DNA of 64,000 nucleotides. Origin: Sinorhizobium fredii NGR234. Lineage in GTDB: Bacteria > Pseudomonadota > Alphaproteobacteria > Rhizobiales > Rhizobiaceae. The notes under the pieces were generated by a model that did no database searches, was not told the DNA's origin, and worked only from the letters and a program-made list of their open reading frames with translations. Both the position numbers and the translations under genes were made by a program. Location of the stretch: positions 2,232,001-2,296,000 of the forward strand of contig NC_012586.1 of assembly GCF_000018545.1 (NCBI RefSeq). Reading direction: 5' to 3'. Below are positions 53,535-62,020 of the stretch, one piece after another (positions within the stretch are counted from its first letter, which is position 1; the number at the start of each line of letters is the position of its first letter).

Positions 53535-53572
53535 GAGCCCGCCAAAACGGTCCCCCGCCGCGGGCTCTTTCT
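53535..53572 (+). terminator. Possible terminator after the Nudix gene
   Basis: A 7-bp stem GAGCCCG/CGGGCTC with a 19-base loop is followed by TTTCTG. The loop is long, so it is a weak candidate. The rest of 53436-53766 holds no gene that I can support. Confidence 0.4.
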
Positions 53573-53766
53573 GTATCGATCTAGCGACTCATTTTGCCTT
53601 GATCACCTACCGACGAGCAGCATCTGAGCCCGGCCAGCTTGGCTCCCCAGCTTTGACAGCTCGTCAGCGAACACGGCGGAGAACGGCAAAGATCGGCCCT
53701 AAGCCGATACCGACAGTGGTCTCCCACGCATATACGCGCCGAACCGCTTGCCGACATCTTCTAGTT

Positions 53767-53916
53767 TCATGCATGGGCGGTCGCCAGCTTCGCGGTCAAG
53801 CCGACGAAAACAACACCTGCACTACGGTTGAGGACGAGCTGTCGTTCGGAGCCTTTGAGCCATGGGCTGATAGAACCGGAGAGAAGGGCGATGGTCACGC
53901 GGTGTCGCAAGTATAA
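53767..53916 (-). pseudogene. C-terminal fragment of a LysE/RhtB-type exporter
   Basis: Minus-strand reading of about 49 codons to a stop at 53767. The product contains VTIALLSGSISPWLKGSERQ and AGVVFVGLTAKLATAHA, the usual last cytoplasmic loop and last membrane helix of LysE-family exporters. No start or upstream domains are present; the frame meets the next gene (53928) within a few bases. It is therefore a truncated remnant left by an insertion or deletion at about 53920. Confidence 0.5.
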
Positions 53917-53927
53917 GGTGAAGGATA

Positions 53928-54325
53928 ATGGACGCGGTAATGTTCATGAGCGTTGCGCTGGTCGGGCTTCTCTGCGTCCTCGCCTATACGCTCGCCATCT
54001 ATGCACTGCCTTTCAAGCTCGGCCTGACCGCGGCGCAATTTGCCTATCAGACCGGATCGGGCCTGATCGGCGCGGGGGCTGGTCGGCCTGTTCGCCGCTG
54101 GTGTGGCCTTCGGCGTCCTGGCGGTGCTGTTCGATACGATCCGCACCCCCATCATCCGCCTGATCGTGGCGCTGATCTTCGCCGCGCCCGCCGCTGTGGT
54201 GGGCTTTGCGCTGTTCCACGGCATCACCAAAGACGCCGTGCCGTCGGAAATCTGGGGGCAGCGACTTCGTCGGGGTTGCGGCTTGGGCGAGGCTGGCGGC
54301 TGGCGTCGGCCAGCCCGCCAGATAG
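53928..54325 (+). pseudogene. Frameshifted small membrane protein gene of plasmid type
   Basis: The first frame (MDAVMFMSVALVGLLCVLAY, then LPFKLGLTAAQFAYQTG) breaks at a run of five Gs near 54076. Reading continues in the next frame as GLVGLFAAGVAFGVLAVLFD and AAPAAVVGFALFHGITKDAV. A second shift near 54260 restores DFVGVAAWARLAAGVGQPAR and a TAG at 54323. Joined, these give ~130 residues with three or four membrane helices, like a hypothetical protein often found on alphaproteobacterial plasmids beside toxin-antitoxin genes. Two indels suggest decay, or assembly error in homopolymers. Confidence 0.6.
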
Positions 54326-54344
54326 GCGGCAGGGATAGTTTTGC

Positions 54345-54370
54345 TTGACAAGGTAAGGAAATTTCCTTAC
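54345..54370 (+). promoter_or_regulatory. Promoter and palindromic operator of prlF-yhaV
   Basis: TTGACA (54345-54350) is a -35-like box directly followed by a perfect 18-bp palindrome GTAAGGAAATTTCCTTAC (54353-54370), 31 bp before the antitoxin start. A dyad in the promoter spacer is what is expected for autoregulation by the antitoxin-toxin complex. Confidence 0.75.
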
Positions 54371-54400
54371 ATCTGCCAAGGATCAAATTTGGAGCCGATC

Positions 54401-54733
54401 ATGGGCGCGCTGCTGAAAGAAGAAAGCACGATCACCGCGAAGGGCCAGACGACCGTTCCCAAGAGCGTCCGGCAGGCTTTGGGCGTGGACTACGGCGGAC
54501 GCATCGCCTTCTTCGTGGACGATCAGCACCGCGTCTATGTCGAGAAGGCAACGGAAGAGGCAAGCGATCCGGTCGTGGATCGCTTCCTCGAATTTCTGGC
54601 GCAGGACATGAGCAAACACCCCGGCGCATCCGTCACCGCGCTACCTGCCAGCCTGCGCGATCGCGTGGCCGCGCTTGTCGGAAACATGGACGTTGACCTC
54701 GATGCCGAGATTGACGGGGATGTCGCGCTCTAG
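54401..54733 (+). CDS. prlF: Antitoxin PrlF (AbrB/SpoVT type)
   Basis: Antitoxin of 110 aa from ATG 54401, with GGAG nine bases upstream; the frame is open to 54341 but that part overlaps the operator. The swapped-hairpin AbrB domain STITAKGQTTVPKSVRQALG and RIAFFVDDQHRVYVEKA lies at ~8-50, followed by an acidic helical tail for toxin binding. It neutralises the YhaV toxin encoded 2 bp downstream and should bind the palindrome at 54353-54370. Confidence 0.9.
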   Translation: MGALLKEESTITAKGQTTVPKSVRQALGVDYGGRIAFFVDDQHRVYVEKATEEASDPVVDRFLEFLAQDMSKHPGASVTALPASLRDRVAALVGNMDVDLDAEIDGDVAL

Positions 54734-54735
54734 CC

Positions 54736-55227
54736 ATGCTGACGATCAATGGCTGGACTATTCTGGCGCATCCCCTCTTTCTCGCTCAGTCGGAAAAGCT
54801 GACCGACGCCGTTGAGGCGTTGAAGGTAAAGAAGCCCGACGAATACCAGAGGAACGCGAGCACGAAGCTCTTGGCCGCTTTGAACAAGCTGGTGTTCCAA
54901 AAAATCCCCGTCGATCCGACCGCAACCGTCTATCGGCAAGGCTCGACGCTCGGCGAGGCGCATAAGCACTGGTTCCGGGCAAAGTTCGGTAATGGTCGCT
55001 TCCGTCTGTTCTTCCGCTATGATTCTACCGCGAAAATCATCATCTTCGCCTGGGTGGACGATGAAACGACTTTGCGGACTTATGGCGCAAAGACCGACGC
55101 CTATAAGGTTTTCAAAGGGATGCTGGAGGATGGCAACCCGCCTGATGATTGGACCGCGCTTCGCAAGGCCGCGTCCGATCAAGTCGCAGTTGAACGGCTG
55201 GAAAAAGCCTCACCCCCGAATCCATGA
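54736..55227 (+). CDS. yhaV: Toxin YhaV (RelE superfamily ribonuclease)
   Basis: Toxin of 163 aa. Characteristic stretches are LTINGWTILAHPLFLAQSEK at the start, IPVDPTATVYRQGSTLGEAH, KHWFRAKFGNGRFRLFFRYD and IIFAWVDDETTLRTYGAKTD, all typical of YhaV. It is a ribosome-dependent mRNA interferase held in check by PrlF. The gene appears intact. The pair sits among gene remnants, which suggests that it persists as a stabilising or selfish module from an acquired segment. Confidence 0.92.
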   Translation: MLTINGWTILAHPLFLAQSEKLTDAVEALKVKKPDEYQRNASTKLLAALNKLVFQKIPVDPTATVYRQGSTLGEAHKHWFRAKFGNGRFRLFFRYDSTAKIIIFAWVDDETTLRTYGAKTDAYKVFKGMLEDGNPPDDWTALRKAASDQVAVERLEKASPPNP

Positions 55228-55726
55228 CGCATCGTGTTGATCGTCACAGTTATGTGGCGTTGCCCTTCGGGCCAGGCTTTCGGCTGCGCCGGAACCACGC
55301 CCGTGGCGCGTTTCCGCCTTTCGGCTTCAACCCCTAACGCAAGGGCGGCGTTGTCGCTGAAATGAAACCAGCGCATGTAGGCTGATACTGTGCTCCCGAA
55401 TTGTCGCAAAATTCCCGGTTAAAGCGACACTTGCTTTCCTGACTATTGCAACGTCGCAGAAATGGGCAATTTCGCAACGCCTGCAATGTCCGCTCCTGGC
55501 GCTATCAAGCCATTCGGCGGAACCCCGCCGAATGGCTGTTGCCCACCCTAAGGCGGGAGCCAGTGTCGGGTACCAAGTTTCGGGTTTTCACCACTAGAGT
55601 CGCAACTTGGACCGCCTCCGTTAATTTCGCATTCAATCTTTGTTGGTAATTTCCCGTTAGCACTTCCGATCAGTCGCGACGGCACCATGCCCCCGCCGTC
55701 GACAATGTCTTGCGTACGGGTTCCCA
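55228..55726. other. Non-coding accessory spacer with one strong hairpin
   Basis: About 500 bp with lower GC than its surroundings and no supportable gene on either strand. A perfect 12-bp stem with an AACC loop is at 55509-55536 (GCCATTCGGCGG against its complement), without a T-run. It is likely the tail of the acquired segment that carries prlF-yhaV. Confidence 0.5.
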
Positions 55727-56779
55727 ATGCGTTTGTCGGCTGCGCCAGCAATCCTCCTCACCTGCCTTGCTCTTTCAGGCTGTTTCTCCAGTTCCGGCCC
55801 GGAAACGGTTCTTTCGGCGCGGCCGTCGCGCGAAGTGACGAGTTCGGTGGCGATGCCCGCCGCCCCGGTGGTTTCGGTGCCCGGCCCGGTTCCGTCCGGC
55901 GACGTCGAGATGGCCGAAGCGCCCGGCGAGCCGCCGGAGGAACTCGCCTGGGCCGGCCAGGTGCCGCAGCCGCAGGCCTTCACGTCCATGGAAAGCGATG
56001 CCGGCATGCCCGTTCCAATGGATCGTCCGGTCGCCATGGTCGTCCCGGACAATCCGGCGATCGACGAGGCGCCAAGGAGCCGTTCGCGCGTCTACAGCCA
56101 CCGCTTCCGCGACGCCAAGCCGATCAATTTCGGCAAGCGATCACCGCGCAAGCTCGCCGTGCACGGCGTCGACGTTTCACGCTGGCAGGGCAATATCGAC
56201 TGGGAGAAACTCCGCACGCAGGGGGCGAACTTCGCCTATATCAAGGCGACCGACGGCGGCGACCATCTCGACCCGATGTTCAAGAAGAACTGGCGCCGGG
56301 CCGAGCAGGCCGGCCTGAAGCGCGGCGCCTACCACTTCTTCTACTGGTGCCGGACGGCCGGCGAGCAGGCCGACTGGTTCATCCGCAATGTGCCGCGCGA
56401 GGCCAACGCCCTGCCGCCGGTCATCGACGTCGAATACAACGGCGAGTCGAGCTGCAAGCGACGCCTGTCGGCGGCGCGGGTGCGGGAGAAGATGCAGGTC
56501 TTCATGGACAAGCTGGAGCGGCACTACGGCCAGCGGCCGATCATCTACACCGCACCGGACTTCTACCGCGACAATCTGCAAGGCGCCTTCCCCAATCATC
56601 CCTTCTGGCTGCGCGCGGTCGCCGCCCATCCGTCGAAGGTCTATCCGGGCCGCAAATGGCTGTTCTGGCAATATTCCGGCTCCGGCCTGTCGCACGGCGT
56701 CGACGGCCGCATCGACCTCAATGTCTTCCACGGCAGCGAGGCGGAATGGCACAACTGGGCGTCGAGAAGCGCGACCTGA
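55727..56779 (+). CDS. GH25 lysozyme-like lipoprotein
   Basis: Lipoprotein of 350 aa. The lipobox LALSGC gives Cys19. A ~110-residue Pro/Ala-rich linker follows, then a glycoside hydrolase 25 domain (about 143-345). The domain has GVDVSRWQGNIDWEKLRTQG, FAYIKATDGGDHLDPMFKKN, the conserved D-x-E in VIDVEYNGESS, and WLFWQYSGSG near the end. It probably cuts peptidoglycan from an outer-membrane anchor. A short disulfide is possible between YWC and ESSC. It is followed by a convergent gene. Confidence 0.92.
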   Translation: MRLSAAPAILLTCLALSGCFSSSGPETVLSARPSREVTSSVAMPAAPVVSVPGPVPSGDVEMAEAPGEPPEELAWAGQVPQPQAFTSMESDAGMPVPMDRPVAMVVPDNPAIDEAPRSRSRVYSHRFRDAKPINFGKRSPRKLAVHGVDVSRWQGNIDWEKLRTQGANFAYIKATDGGDHLDPMFKKNWRRAEQAGLKRGAYHFFYWCRTAGEQADWFIRNVPREANALPPVIDVEYNGESSCKRRLSAARVREKMQVFMDKLERHYGQRPIIYTAPDFYRDNLQGAFPNHPFWLRAVAAHPSKVYPGRKWLFWQYSGSGLSHGVDGRIDLNVFHGSEAEWHNWASRSAT

Positions 56780-56797
56780 CGGTCTCAGCAGCATCCT

Positions 56798-57694
56798 TCA
56801 GGGATGCTGCACGCCCTTGCGGTTGAGCGTGATCGTATAGACGCTGGTCGTCGCCGTTATGAAGAGCTGGTGCTTGGCGCGGCCGCCGAAGCAGATATTC
56901 GAGACCCGCTCCGGCACCAGGATCTTGCCCATCAGGTGCCCATCCGGGGCGATGCAATGCACGCCGTCGCCGGCCGACGACCAGAGATTGCCGTCGCTGT
57001 CGACGCGAATGCCGTCGGCCGCACCCGGAACAATCGTGTGGAACACCTCGCCGCCGGAAAGCGCGCCGTCGGTGCCGACGTCGAAGGCGCGGATATGCTG
57101 CGGGTCAGAGGAGAACATCCGCCCGGTGTCGGCGACGTAGAGCCGGCTTTCGTCCGGGCTGAAGGCAAGGCCGTTCGGGCAGTTGAAATCCGTCAAAACC
57201 GCCTCGATCGAACCGGAGGGGCGGACCCGGTAGACCTGGCAGGGCAGTTCCTGCTCGGCCCGGAAACCCTCGTAGTCGGTCATGATGCCGTAATGCGGAT
57301 CGGTGAACCAGATCGAACCGTCGGACGTGACCACCACGTCGTTGGGCGAATTCAACCGCTTGCCCTGGTAGCCGTCGGCAATGACCGTGATCGAGCCGTC
57401 GAGCTCGGTCCGCGTCACGCGCCGCGCGCCGTGCTCGCAGCTCACCAGCCGTCCCTCGCCGTCGCGCGTGTGGCCGTTGGCATAGTTCGACGGGCTTCGG
57501 AACGTCGAGATGCCGACGCCGGGCAGCCAGCGCAGGATGCGGTTGTTGGGAATATCGGAGAAGAGCAGGCAGCCGGCATCGCCGAACCAGACCGGACCCT
57601 CGACCCAGTCGAAGCCGGTCGCGATCTGCTTGAGCGGCGCATTGCCCATGACGAAAGACTTGAAGCCGGCGTCGACCGCCTCGAAGAACGACAT
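56798..57694 (-). CDS. SMP-30/gluconolactonase family protein of the idonate cluster
   Basis: Beta-propeller lactonase of 298 aa from ATG 57694 (MSFFEAVDAG). Metal-site regions are VEGPVWFGDAGCLLFSD (Glu), RLNSPNDVVVTSDGSIWFTD (Asn), NCPNGLAFSPDESRLYVAD (Asn, Asp). It should hydrolyse a sugar lactone such as glucono- or idonolactone. It is the last gene of the minus-strand unit with the hydroxyacid dehydrogenase and idnD genes, 103 bp from idnD. Confidence 0.88.
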   Translation of the reverse strand: MSFFEAVDAGFKSFVMGNAPLKQIATGFDWVEGPVWFGDAGCLLFSDIPNNRILRWLPGVGISTFRSPSNYANGHTRDGEGRLVSCEHGARRVTRTELDGSITVIADGYQGKRLNSPNDVVVTSDGSIWFTDPHYGIMTDYEGFRAEQELPCQVYRVRPSGSIEAVLTDFNCPNGLAFSPDESRLYVADTGRMFSSDPQHIRAFDVGTDGALSGGEVFHTIVPGAADGIRVDSDGNLWSSAGDGVHCIAPDGHLMGKILVPERVSNICFGGRAKHQLFITATTSVYTITLNRKGVQHP

Positions 57695-57797
57695 CCCTGT
57701 TTTCCCTCCCAATTCATCTGTCGACGAGCGGCGCCGTGGCGCCGCTCGATTGGCCGCAGATTGCCCTGCTGTCGCGGCGACGGCAACTGTCTGCGCG

Positions 57798-58829
57798 TCA
57801 GGAAAAGGCGATCTGCGCTTTCATCGCCTGGCTGCGGTCGCTTGCCAGCTCGAAGGCGGTAACCGCTTCGGTGAGCGGCACCGTGTGCGTGATCAGCGGC
57901 TTGACGTCGATCAGCCCCTTCTGCATCAGCCCGACGCCCGTCGCGAACTCTTCGTGGAAGCGGAAGGAGCCGCGCAGTTCGAGTTCCTTGGCGGTGATCG
58001 CCATCATCGGCAGGCTCATGTCGCCGCCGAGCCCGAGCTGGATGATGACCCCGCGCGGGCGCAGCGCGGCGATGCCGGCGGCAAGCGCCGGCGCGGCACC
58101 GGAGCATTCGTAGAGAACGTCGAAGCTGCCCTTGTCGGCGCCATAGGGTGTGAGCGCATCCGGCTCGTTCTTCATGTTGATGACACGATCCGCGCCGACC
58201 TTTCTGGCGAGCGCCAGGGTGAAGTCGGAAAGATCGGTCGCGACGATCTCGGCCGCGCCGGCACGGCGCGCCGCGAGAATCGAGAGCACTCCGATCGGCC
58301 CGCAGCCGGTGACGAGAACCCGCTTGCCGAGCATTTCGCCCGCCCGGCACGTCGCATGCAGCGTCACCGCCAGCGGTTCGCCGAGCGCCGCTTCGCCGGG
58401 CGTCAGGCCATCGGCCGGCACGCATTGGATGGCATCGGCGATAAGCACCTCGCGGAAGGCGCCCTGGATATGCGGAAAGGGCATGGCGCTGCCGTAGAAG
58501 CGCATGTTGAGGCACTGGTTGTGCAGCCCTTCCTGGCAATAGCGGCAGGACCGGCATGGCCGCGACGGCGACACGGCGACGAGTTGGCCGACGTTCAGCC
58601 CCTCGACGCCGGCTCCGAGCGCCTCCACATAGGCCGAGACCTCGTGGCCGAGGATCATCGGCTCGCGCAGCCGCACCGTGCCGAAGCCGCCGTGATTGTA
58701 ATAGTGCAGGTCGCTGCCGCAGACGCCGCCAACGGCGAGGCGAAGCCGGACTTCGCCGGCGCCCGGTGCCTCGACTGACCGCTCCTCGATGCGCAGATCC
58801 TTTGCGCCATGAACGACGATGGCTTTCAT
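57798..58829 (-). CDS. idnD: L-idonate 5-dehydrogenase IdnD
   Basis: Zinc-dependent medium-chain dehydrogenase, 343 aa. The catalytic zinc site has Cys in GGVCGSDLHYYNHGG and His-Glu in ILGHEVSAYV. The structural zinc cysteines are in CRSCRYCQEGLHNQC, and the Rossmann motif is VTGCGPIGVLSILAARRAG. The block HYYNHGGFGTVRLREPMILG is typical of IdnD. It oxidises L-idonate to 5-keto-D-gluconate, the substrate of IdnO on the divergent unit. It lies 10 bp after the hydroxyacid dehydrogenase gene. Confidence 0.9.
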   Translation of the reverse strand: MKAIVVHGAKDLRIEERSVEAPGAGEVRLRLAVGGVCGSDLHYYNHGGFGTVRLREPMILGHEVSAYVEALGAGVEGLNVGQLVAVSPSRPCRSCRYCQEGLHNQCLNMRFYGSAMPFPHIQGAFREVLIADAIQCVPADGLTPGEAALGEPLAVTLHATCRAGEMLGKRVLVTGCGPIGVLSILAARRAGAAEIVATDLSDFTLALARKVGADRVINMKNEPDALTPYGADKGSFDVLYECSGAAPALAAGIAALRPRGVIIQLGLGGDMSLPMMAITAKELELRGSFRFHEEFATGVGLMQKGLIDVKPLITHTVPLTEAVTAFELASDRSQAMKAQIAFS

Positions 58830-58839
58830 CACTGGCTCC

Positions 58840-59811
58840 TTACAATACGGGCGTCGGCAGCGGCTTGCCGGCAAAATGCGCGGCGAGATTGTCGCGCACC
58901 AGCTGGCCCATGGCCTTGCGCGTCTCGATCGTGCCCGAGGCATGGTGCGGCTGGAGCAGCACGTTGTCGAGGGCAAGAAAGCGCGGGTTCAACGCCGGCT
59001 CGCCCTCGAAGACGTCGAGCGCCGCAGAGCCGAGCGTCCTGTTTTCCAGCGCCTCGAGCAGCGCCTCTTCGTCGATGTTGGAGGCGCGGGATATGTTGAT
59101 CAGCATGCCCTCGGCTCCGAGTGCGGCGATCACCTCGCGGCCGACGATGTGGCGCGTCGCGACGGAAGCGGCGAGCGTGACGAAGAGGAAGTCCGACCGT
59201 TCGGCAAGCGCCACCGGATCGGCGATATATTCCCATTCGGATGCATAAGGCTTCGCTTCCACATCGGAATAGGCGATCTCCAGGTCGAAGCCCTTGAGGC
59301 GCTTGGCGACCTCGTAGCCGATCCGGCCGAGGCCGAGCACGCCGGCGCGCCGGCCCCAGACACGCCGCTTCAGCGGATAGAGGCCCTTGGCCGCCCAGCT
59401 GCCGTCCTTCACCCAGCTTTCCGCACCGATCATGCCGCGCGACAGGCAGAGCATCATCGCCACGCCGAGATCGGCGACGTCGTTGGTCAAAACGTCCGGC
59501 GTGTTGGTGACGCGGATGCCGCGTTCGCGGCAGGCGGCAAGGTCGACGGCATCGAAGCCGACGCCATAGACGGAGATGACTTCGAGCCCCGAGCAGGCCT
59601 CGATCATCGCGCGGGTTGCGCCGAGCTCACCGCGCGTGGCGATCCCTTTGACGCTCGGGCCGACCTCGGCGAGGAACCGCGCCTTGTCGGCGGCATCGAA
59701 GTAGCGATGCACGGTAAAGGCTTCGTTCAGCGGCACCTCGTCCCACTCAGGATAGGGGCCGACCTGGAGAATATGGGGCTTGGTCAATTCAGAAACTCCG
59801 TCCCTTGACAT
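58840..59811 (-). CDS. D-2-hydroxyacid dehydrogenase (2-keto-aldonate reductase-like)
   Basis: Protein of 323 aa in the D-isomer hydroxyacid dehydrogenase family. It has the NAD motif GVLGLGRIGYEVAKRLKGF, Arg in NISRASNIDEEALLEAL, Glu in LGSAALDVFEGEPALNP and His in LLQPHHASGTIETRKAM, the catalytic triad positions. Related enzymes (GhrB/TkrA) reduce 2-keto-D-gluconate, 2,5-diketogluconate or 2-keto-L-gulonate, which would feed L-idonate or gluconate into this cluster. First gene of the minus-strand unit; the LacI-type operator lies just before its start. Confidence 0.88.
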   Translation of the reverse strand: MSRDGVSELTKPHILQVGPYPEWDEVPLNEAFTVHRYFDAADKARFLAEVGPSVKGIATRGELGATRAMIEACSGLEVISVYGVGFDAVDLAACRERGIRVTNTPDVLTNDVADLGVAMMLCLSRGMIGAESWVKDGSWAAKGLYPLKRRVWGRRAGVLGLGRIGYEVAKRLKGFDLEIAYSDVEAKPYASEWEYIADPVALAERSDFLFVTLAASVATRHIVGREVIAALGAEGMLINISRASNIDEEALLEALENRTLGSAALDVFEGEPALNPRFLALDNVLLQPHHASGTIETRKAMGQLVRDNLAAHFAGKPLPTPVL

Positions 59812-59814
59812 TGA

Positions 59815-59830
59815 ATGTTATCGATAACAT
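59815..59830. promoter_or_regulatory. GntR/IdnR-type operator in the divergent promoter
   Basis: ATGTTATCGATAACAT is a perfect 16-bp palindrome between the two divergent idonate units. It matches the ATGTTA-N4-TAACAT consensus of LacI-family gluconate/idonate repressors (GntR/IdnR in E. coli). A related site is at 62458-62473 by the regulator gene. Confidence 0.85.
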
Positions 59831-59875
59831 AAACAGATCAACCCTAGTTGTCGAGATGAAATGCGGGAGGAAAAA

Positions 59876-60631
59876 TTGGCCCTCGAACTATTCGATCTGA
59901 AAGGCCGGCAGGCGCTCGTCACCGGCTCGTCGCAGGGCATCGGCTTTGCGCTCGCCCGCGGCCTCGCCGATGCCGGGGCGGAAGTCGTCCTCAACGGGCG
60001 GGATGAGACAAAGCTCGCCGAGGCCGCGGGACGCATCCCCGGCGCGAAAAAGCTCGCCTTCGACGCGACCGACCATGAGGCGGCGCGCAGCGCCGTCGAT
60101 GGCTTCGAGGCCGACGTCGGGCCTATCGACATTCTCGTCAACAATGCCGGCATGCAGCACCGCTCGCCGCTCGAGGAGTTTCCCGCCGATGCCTTCGAAA
60201 AGCTGCTCAGGACCAACATATCGACGGTCTTCAACGTCGGCCAGGCGGTGGCGCGGCACATGATCAAGCGCGGCGCCGGCAAGATCATCAACATCGCCAG
60301 CGTCCAGACGGCGCTGGCCCGTCCGAGCATCGCTCCCTACACCGCCACCAAGGGCGCGGTCGGCAATCTCACCAAGGGGATGGCGACCGACTGGGCGAAA
60401 TACGGGTTGCAGTGCAACGCCATCGCGCCGGGCTATTTCGATACGCCGCTCAACGCTGCCCTGGTCGCCGATCCGGATTTCTCGGCCTGGCTCGAAAGAC
60501 GCACCCCGGCCGGCCGCTGGGGCAAGGTTGAAGAACTGGTCGGCGCCTGTGTCTTCCTCGCCTCGGACGCTTCCTCTTTCGTGAACGGACACGTGCTCTA
60601 TGTCGACGGCGGCATCACCGCATCCCTCTGA
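59876..60631 (+). CDS. idnO: 5-keto-D-gluconate reductase IdnO
   Basis: Short-chain dehydrogenase of 251 aa. The TTG at 59876 is preferred as start because GGGAGG lies just before it; the ATG at 59861 is five codons upstream with a weak site. The cofactor motif is ALVTGSSQGIGFALARGLAD; NNAG in ILVNNAGMQHRSPL, Ser in INIASVQTALARPS and Tyr/Lys in PYTATKGAVGNLTKGM are the catalytic residues. It reduces 5-keto-D-gluconate to D-gluconate. Its end overlaps the gluconokinase gene by 32 bp. Confidence 0.9.
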   Translation: MALELFDLKGRQALVTGSSQGIGFALARGLADAGAEVVLNGRDETKLAEAAGRIPGAKKLAFDATDHEAARSAVDGFEADVGPIDILVNNAGMQHRSPLEEFPADAFEKLLRTNISTVFNVGQAVARHMIKRGAGKIINIASVQTALARPSIAPYTATKGAVGNLTKGMATDWAKYGLQCNAIAPGYFDTPLNAALVADPDFSAWLERRTPAGRWGKVEELVGACVFLASDASSFVNGHVLYVDGGITASL

Positions 60632-61136
60632 TTTCCCCCGGCGCATGGTGCTGATGGGCGTTGCCGGCTGCGGCAAGTCCTCGGTCGGCGCGGCGCTGGC
60701 CACGCGTATCGGCGCCGTCTATTTCGACGGCGACGACCTGCACCCGGCGGAAAATATCGCCAAGATGAGCAAGGGTACCCCGCTTGACGACGCCGACCGA
60801 TGGCCCTGGCTGACCCGCGTCGGCGAGGCGCTTGCAGCCGGCACCGGACCGACGATCATCGGCTGCTCGGCGCTGAAGCGCGCCTACCGCACGCATATTG
60901 CCCGCACGGCAGGCGAGCCTGTCACTTTCATCCATCTGGCAGGCACAAGGGACGTCATCGAGAAGCGCATGAAGGAGCGGCAGGGGCATTTCATGCCGCC
61001 GGCGCTGCTTGACAGCCAGTTCGCGGCGCTCGAGCCGCCGGGACCGGACGAAAATGCCATCAGCGTCGACATCGACCAGCCGCTCGAGGCGGTCGTCGAG
61101 GCGATCGCTGTCCAACTGGGAGGACTGCGTAAATGA
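60600..61136 (+). CDS. gntK: Gluconokinase GntK
   Basis: Thermoresistant-type gluconokinase of 178 aa. It has the P-loop MGVAGCGKSSVGAALATRIG, the substrate region YFDGDDLHPAENIAKMSKG, PLDDADRWPWL, and CSALKRAYR, all hallmarks of the family. It phosphorylates D-gluconate to 6-phosphogluconate for the Entner-Doudoroff or pentose phosphate route. The ATG at 60600 lies inside the end of idnO; ATG 60645 (MVLMGVAG) is a shorter alternative that would remove the overlap. Confidence 0.93.
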   Translation: MSTAASPHPSDFPRRMVLMGVAGCGKSSVGAALATRIGAVYFDGDDLHPAENIAKMSKGTPLDDADRWPWLTRVGEALAAGTGPTIIGCSALKRAYRTHIARTAGEPVTFIHLAGTRDVIEKRMKERQGHFMPPALLDSQFAALEPPGPDENAISVDIDQPLEAVVEAIAVQLGGLRK

Positions 61137-62020
61137 CGAACAGGGTTGCACTGATCGGTGCCGGCGCCATGGGGGGCGCCATCGGCACGAGGCTCGTCGA
61201 AACCGGCAATCAGCTGACGGTCTTCGACCTCGACCGGGCCAAGGTGCAGGAGCTGGTCGACAAGGGAGCAAAGGCGGCGGCGAGTGCAGCGGAAGCGGCG
61301 GCGGCATCCGATACCGTCATCCTCAGCCTCAATTCGGCAAGGATCGTGCATATCGCCGTCTTCGGCGAGACCGGCGTTGCCAAGGGCGCCAAACCCGGAA
61401 CCCTCATCATCGACATGTCGTCGATCGATCCGGAGGCCACCAAGGCGCTGGCGCGGGAAGCCGAGGAAACCGGCCTGCGCTGGGTCGACAGCCCGCTTTC
61501 AGGCGGCGCCCCGAAGGCGCTCGTCGGGCAATTGACGCTGATGGCCGGCGGCAAGGCGGAGGATGTGGCGGACGCCTATGAGGTGCTGAAGCACGTCGCC
61601 TCGAATTACACGCATATGGGTCCCGCCGGCGCCGGGCAGACGACCAAGCTGATCAACCAGGTTCTCTGCGGGCTGAATTTCCTGGCCGTCGCCGAGGCGA
61701 CGCAGCTGGCGCTCGACGCCGGGGTCGACGCGGCGAAGGTCCCGCTGGCCTTGAAGGGCGGGCGGGCCGACAGCGCCATCCTGCAGGAATACATGCCGCG
61801 CTTCGTCGCCAGGGATTATCGGCGCACCGGCCGGATCGACAACATGGTCAAGGATCTGAACGGCGCGCAGGACCTCGCCCGCCGCACCAACACGGCGATG
61901 CCGCTGACCGCGACCTGTGCCGAAGTGCACCGGATGCTGACGGCCGCCGGCCTCGGCGGCGAGGACCAGGCGGCGCTGATGGAATATTTCAGGGGACCCA
62001 ACAAGGAGATTGCCGAATGA
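61133..62020 (+). CDS. Beta-hydroxyacid dehydrogenase (GarR/MmsB-like)
   Basis: NAD(P)-dependent dehydrogenase of 295 aa in the 3-hydroxyisobutyrate / tartronate semialdehyde reductase family. It has N-terminal RVALIGAGAMGGAIGTRLVE, the substrate motif DSPLSGGAPKALVGQLTLM, catalytic Lys in GAGQTTKLINQVLCGLNFLA, and C-terminal helices with MVKDLNGAQDLARR. The exact substrate in this cluster is not clear; a side product of sugar-acid breakdown is likely. The ATG overlaps the gntK stop and its own stop overlaps the next gene (ATGA). Confidence 0.87.
   Translation: MTNRVALIGAGAMGGAIGTRLVETGNQLTVFDLDRAKVQELVDKGAKAAASAAEAAAASDTVILSLNSARIVHIAVFGETGVAKGAKPGTLIIDMSSIDPEATKALAREAEETGLRWVDSPLSGGAPKALVGQLTLMAGGKAEDVADAYEVLKHVASNYTHMGPAGAGQTTKLINQVLCGLNFLAVAEATQLALDAGVDAAKVPLALKGGRADSAILQEYMPRFVARDYRRTGRIDNMVKDLNGAQDLARRTNTAMPLTATCAEVHRMLTAAGLGGEDQAALMEYFRGPNKEIAE

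Noticed and set aside
53443..53916. 157-codon plus-strand frame
   Set aside because: No domain or start signal; it overlaps the antisense LysE-family fragment and a hairpin.
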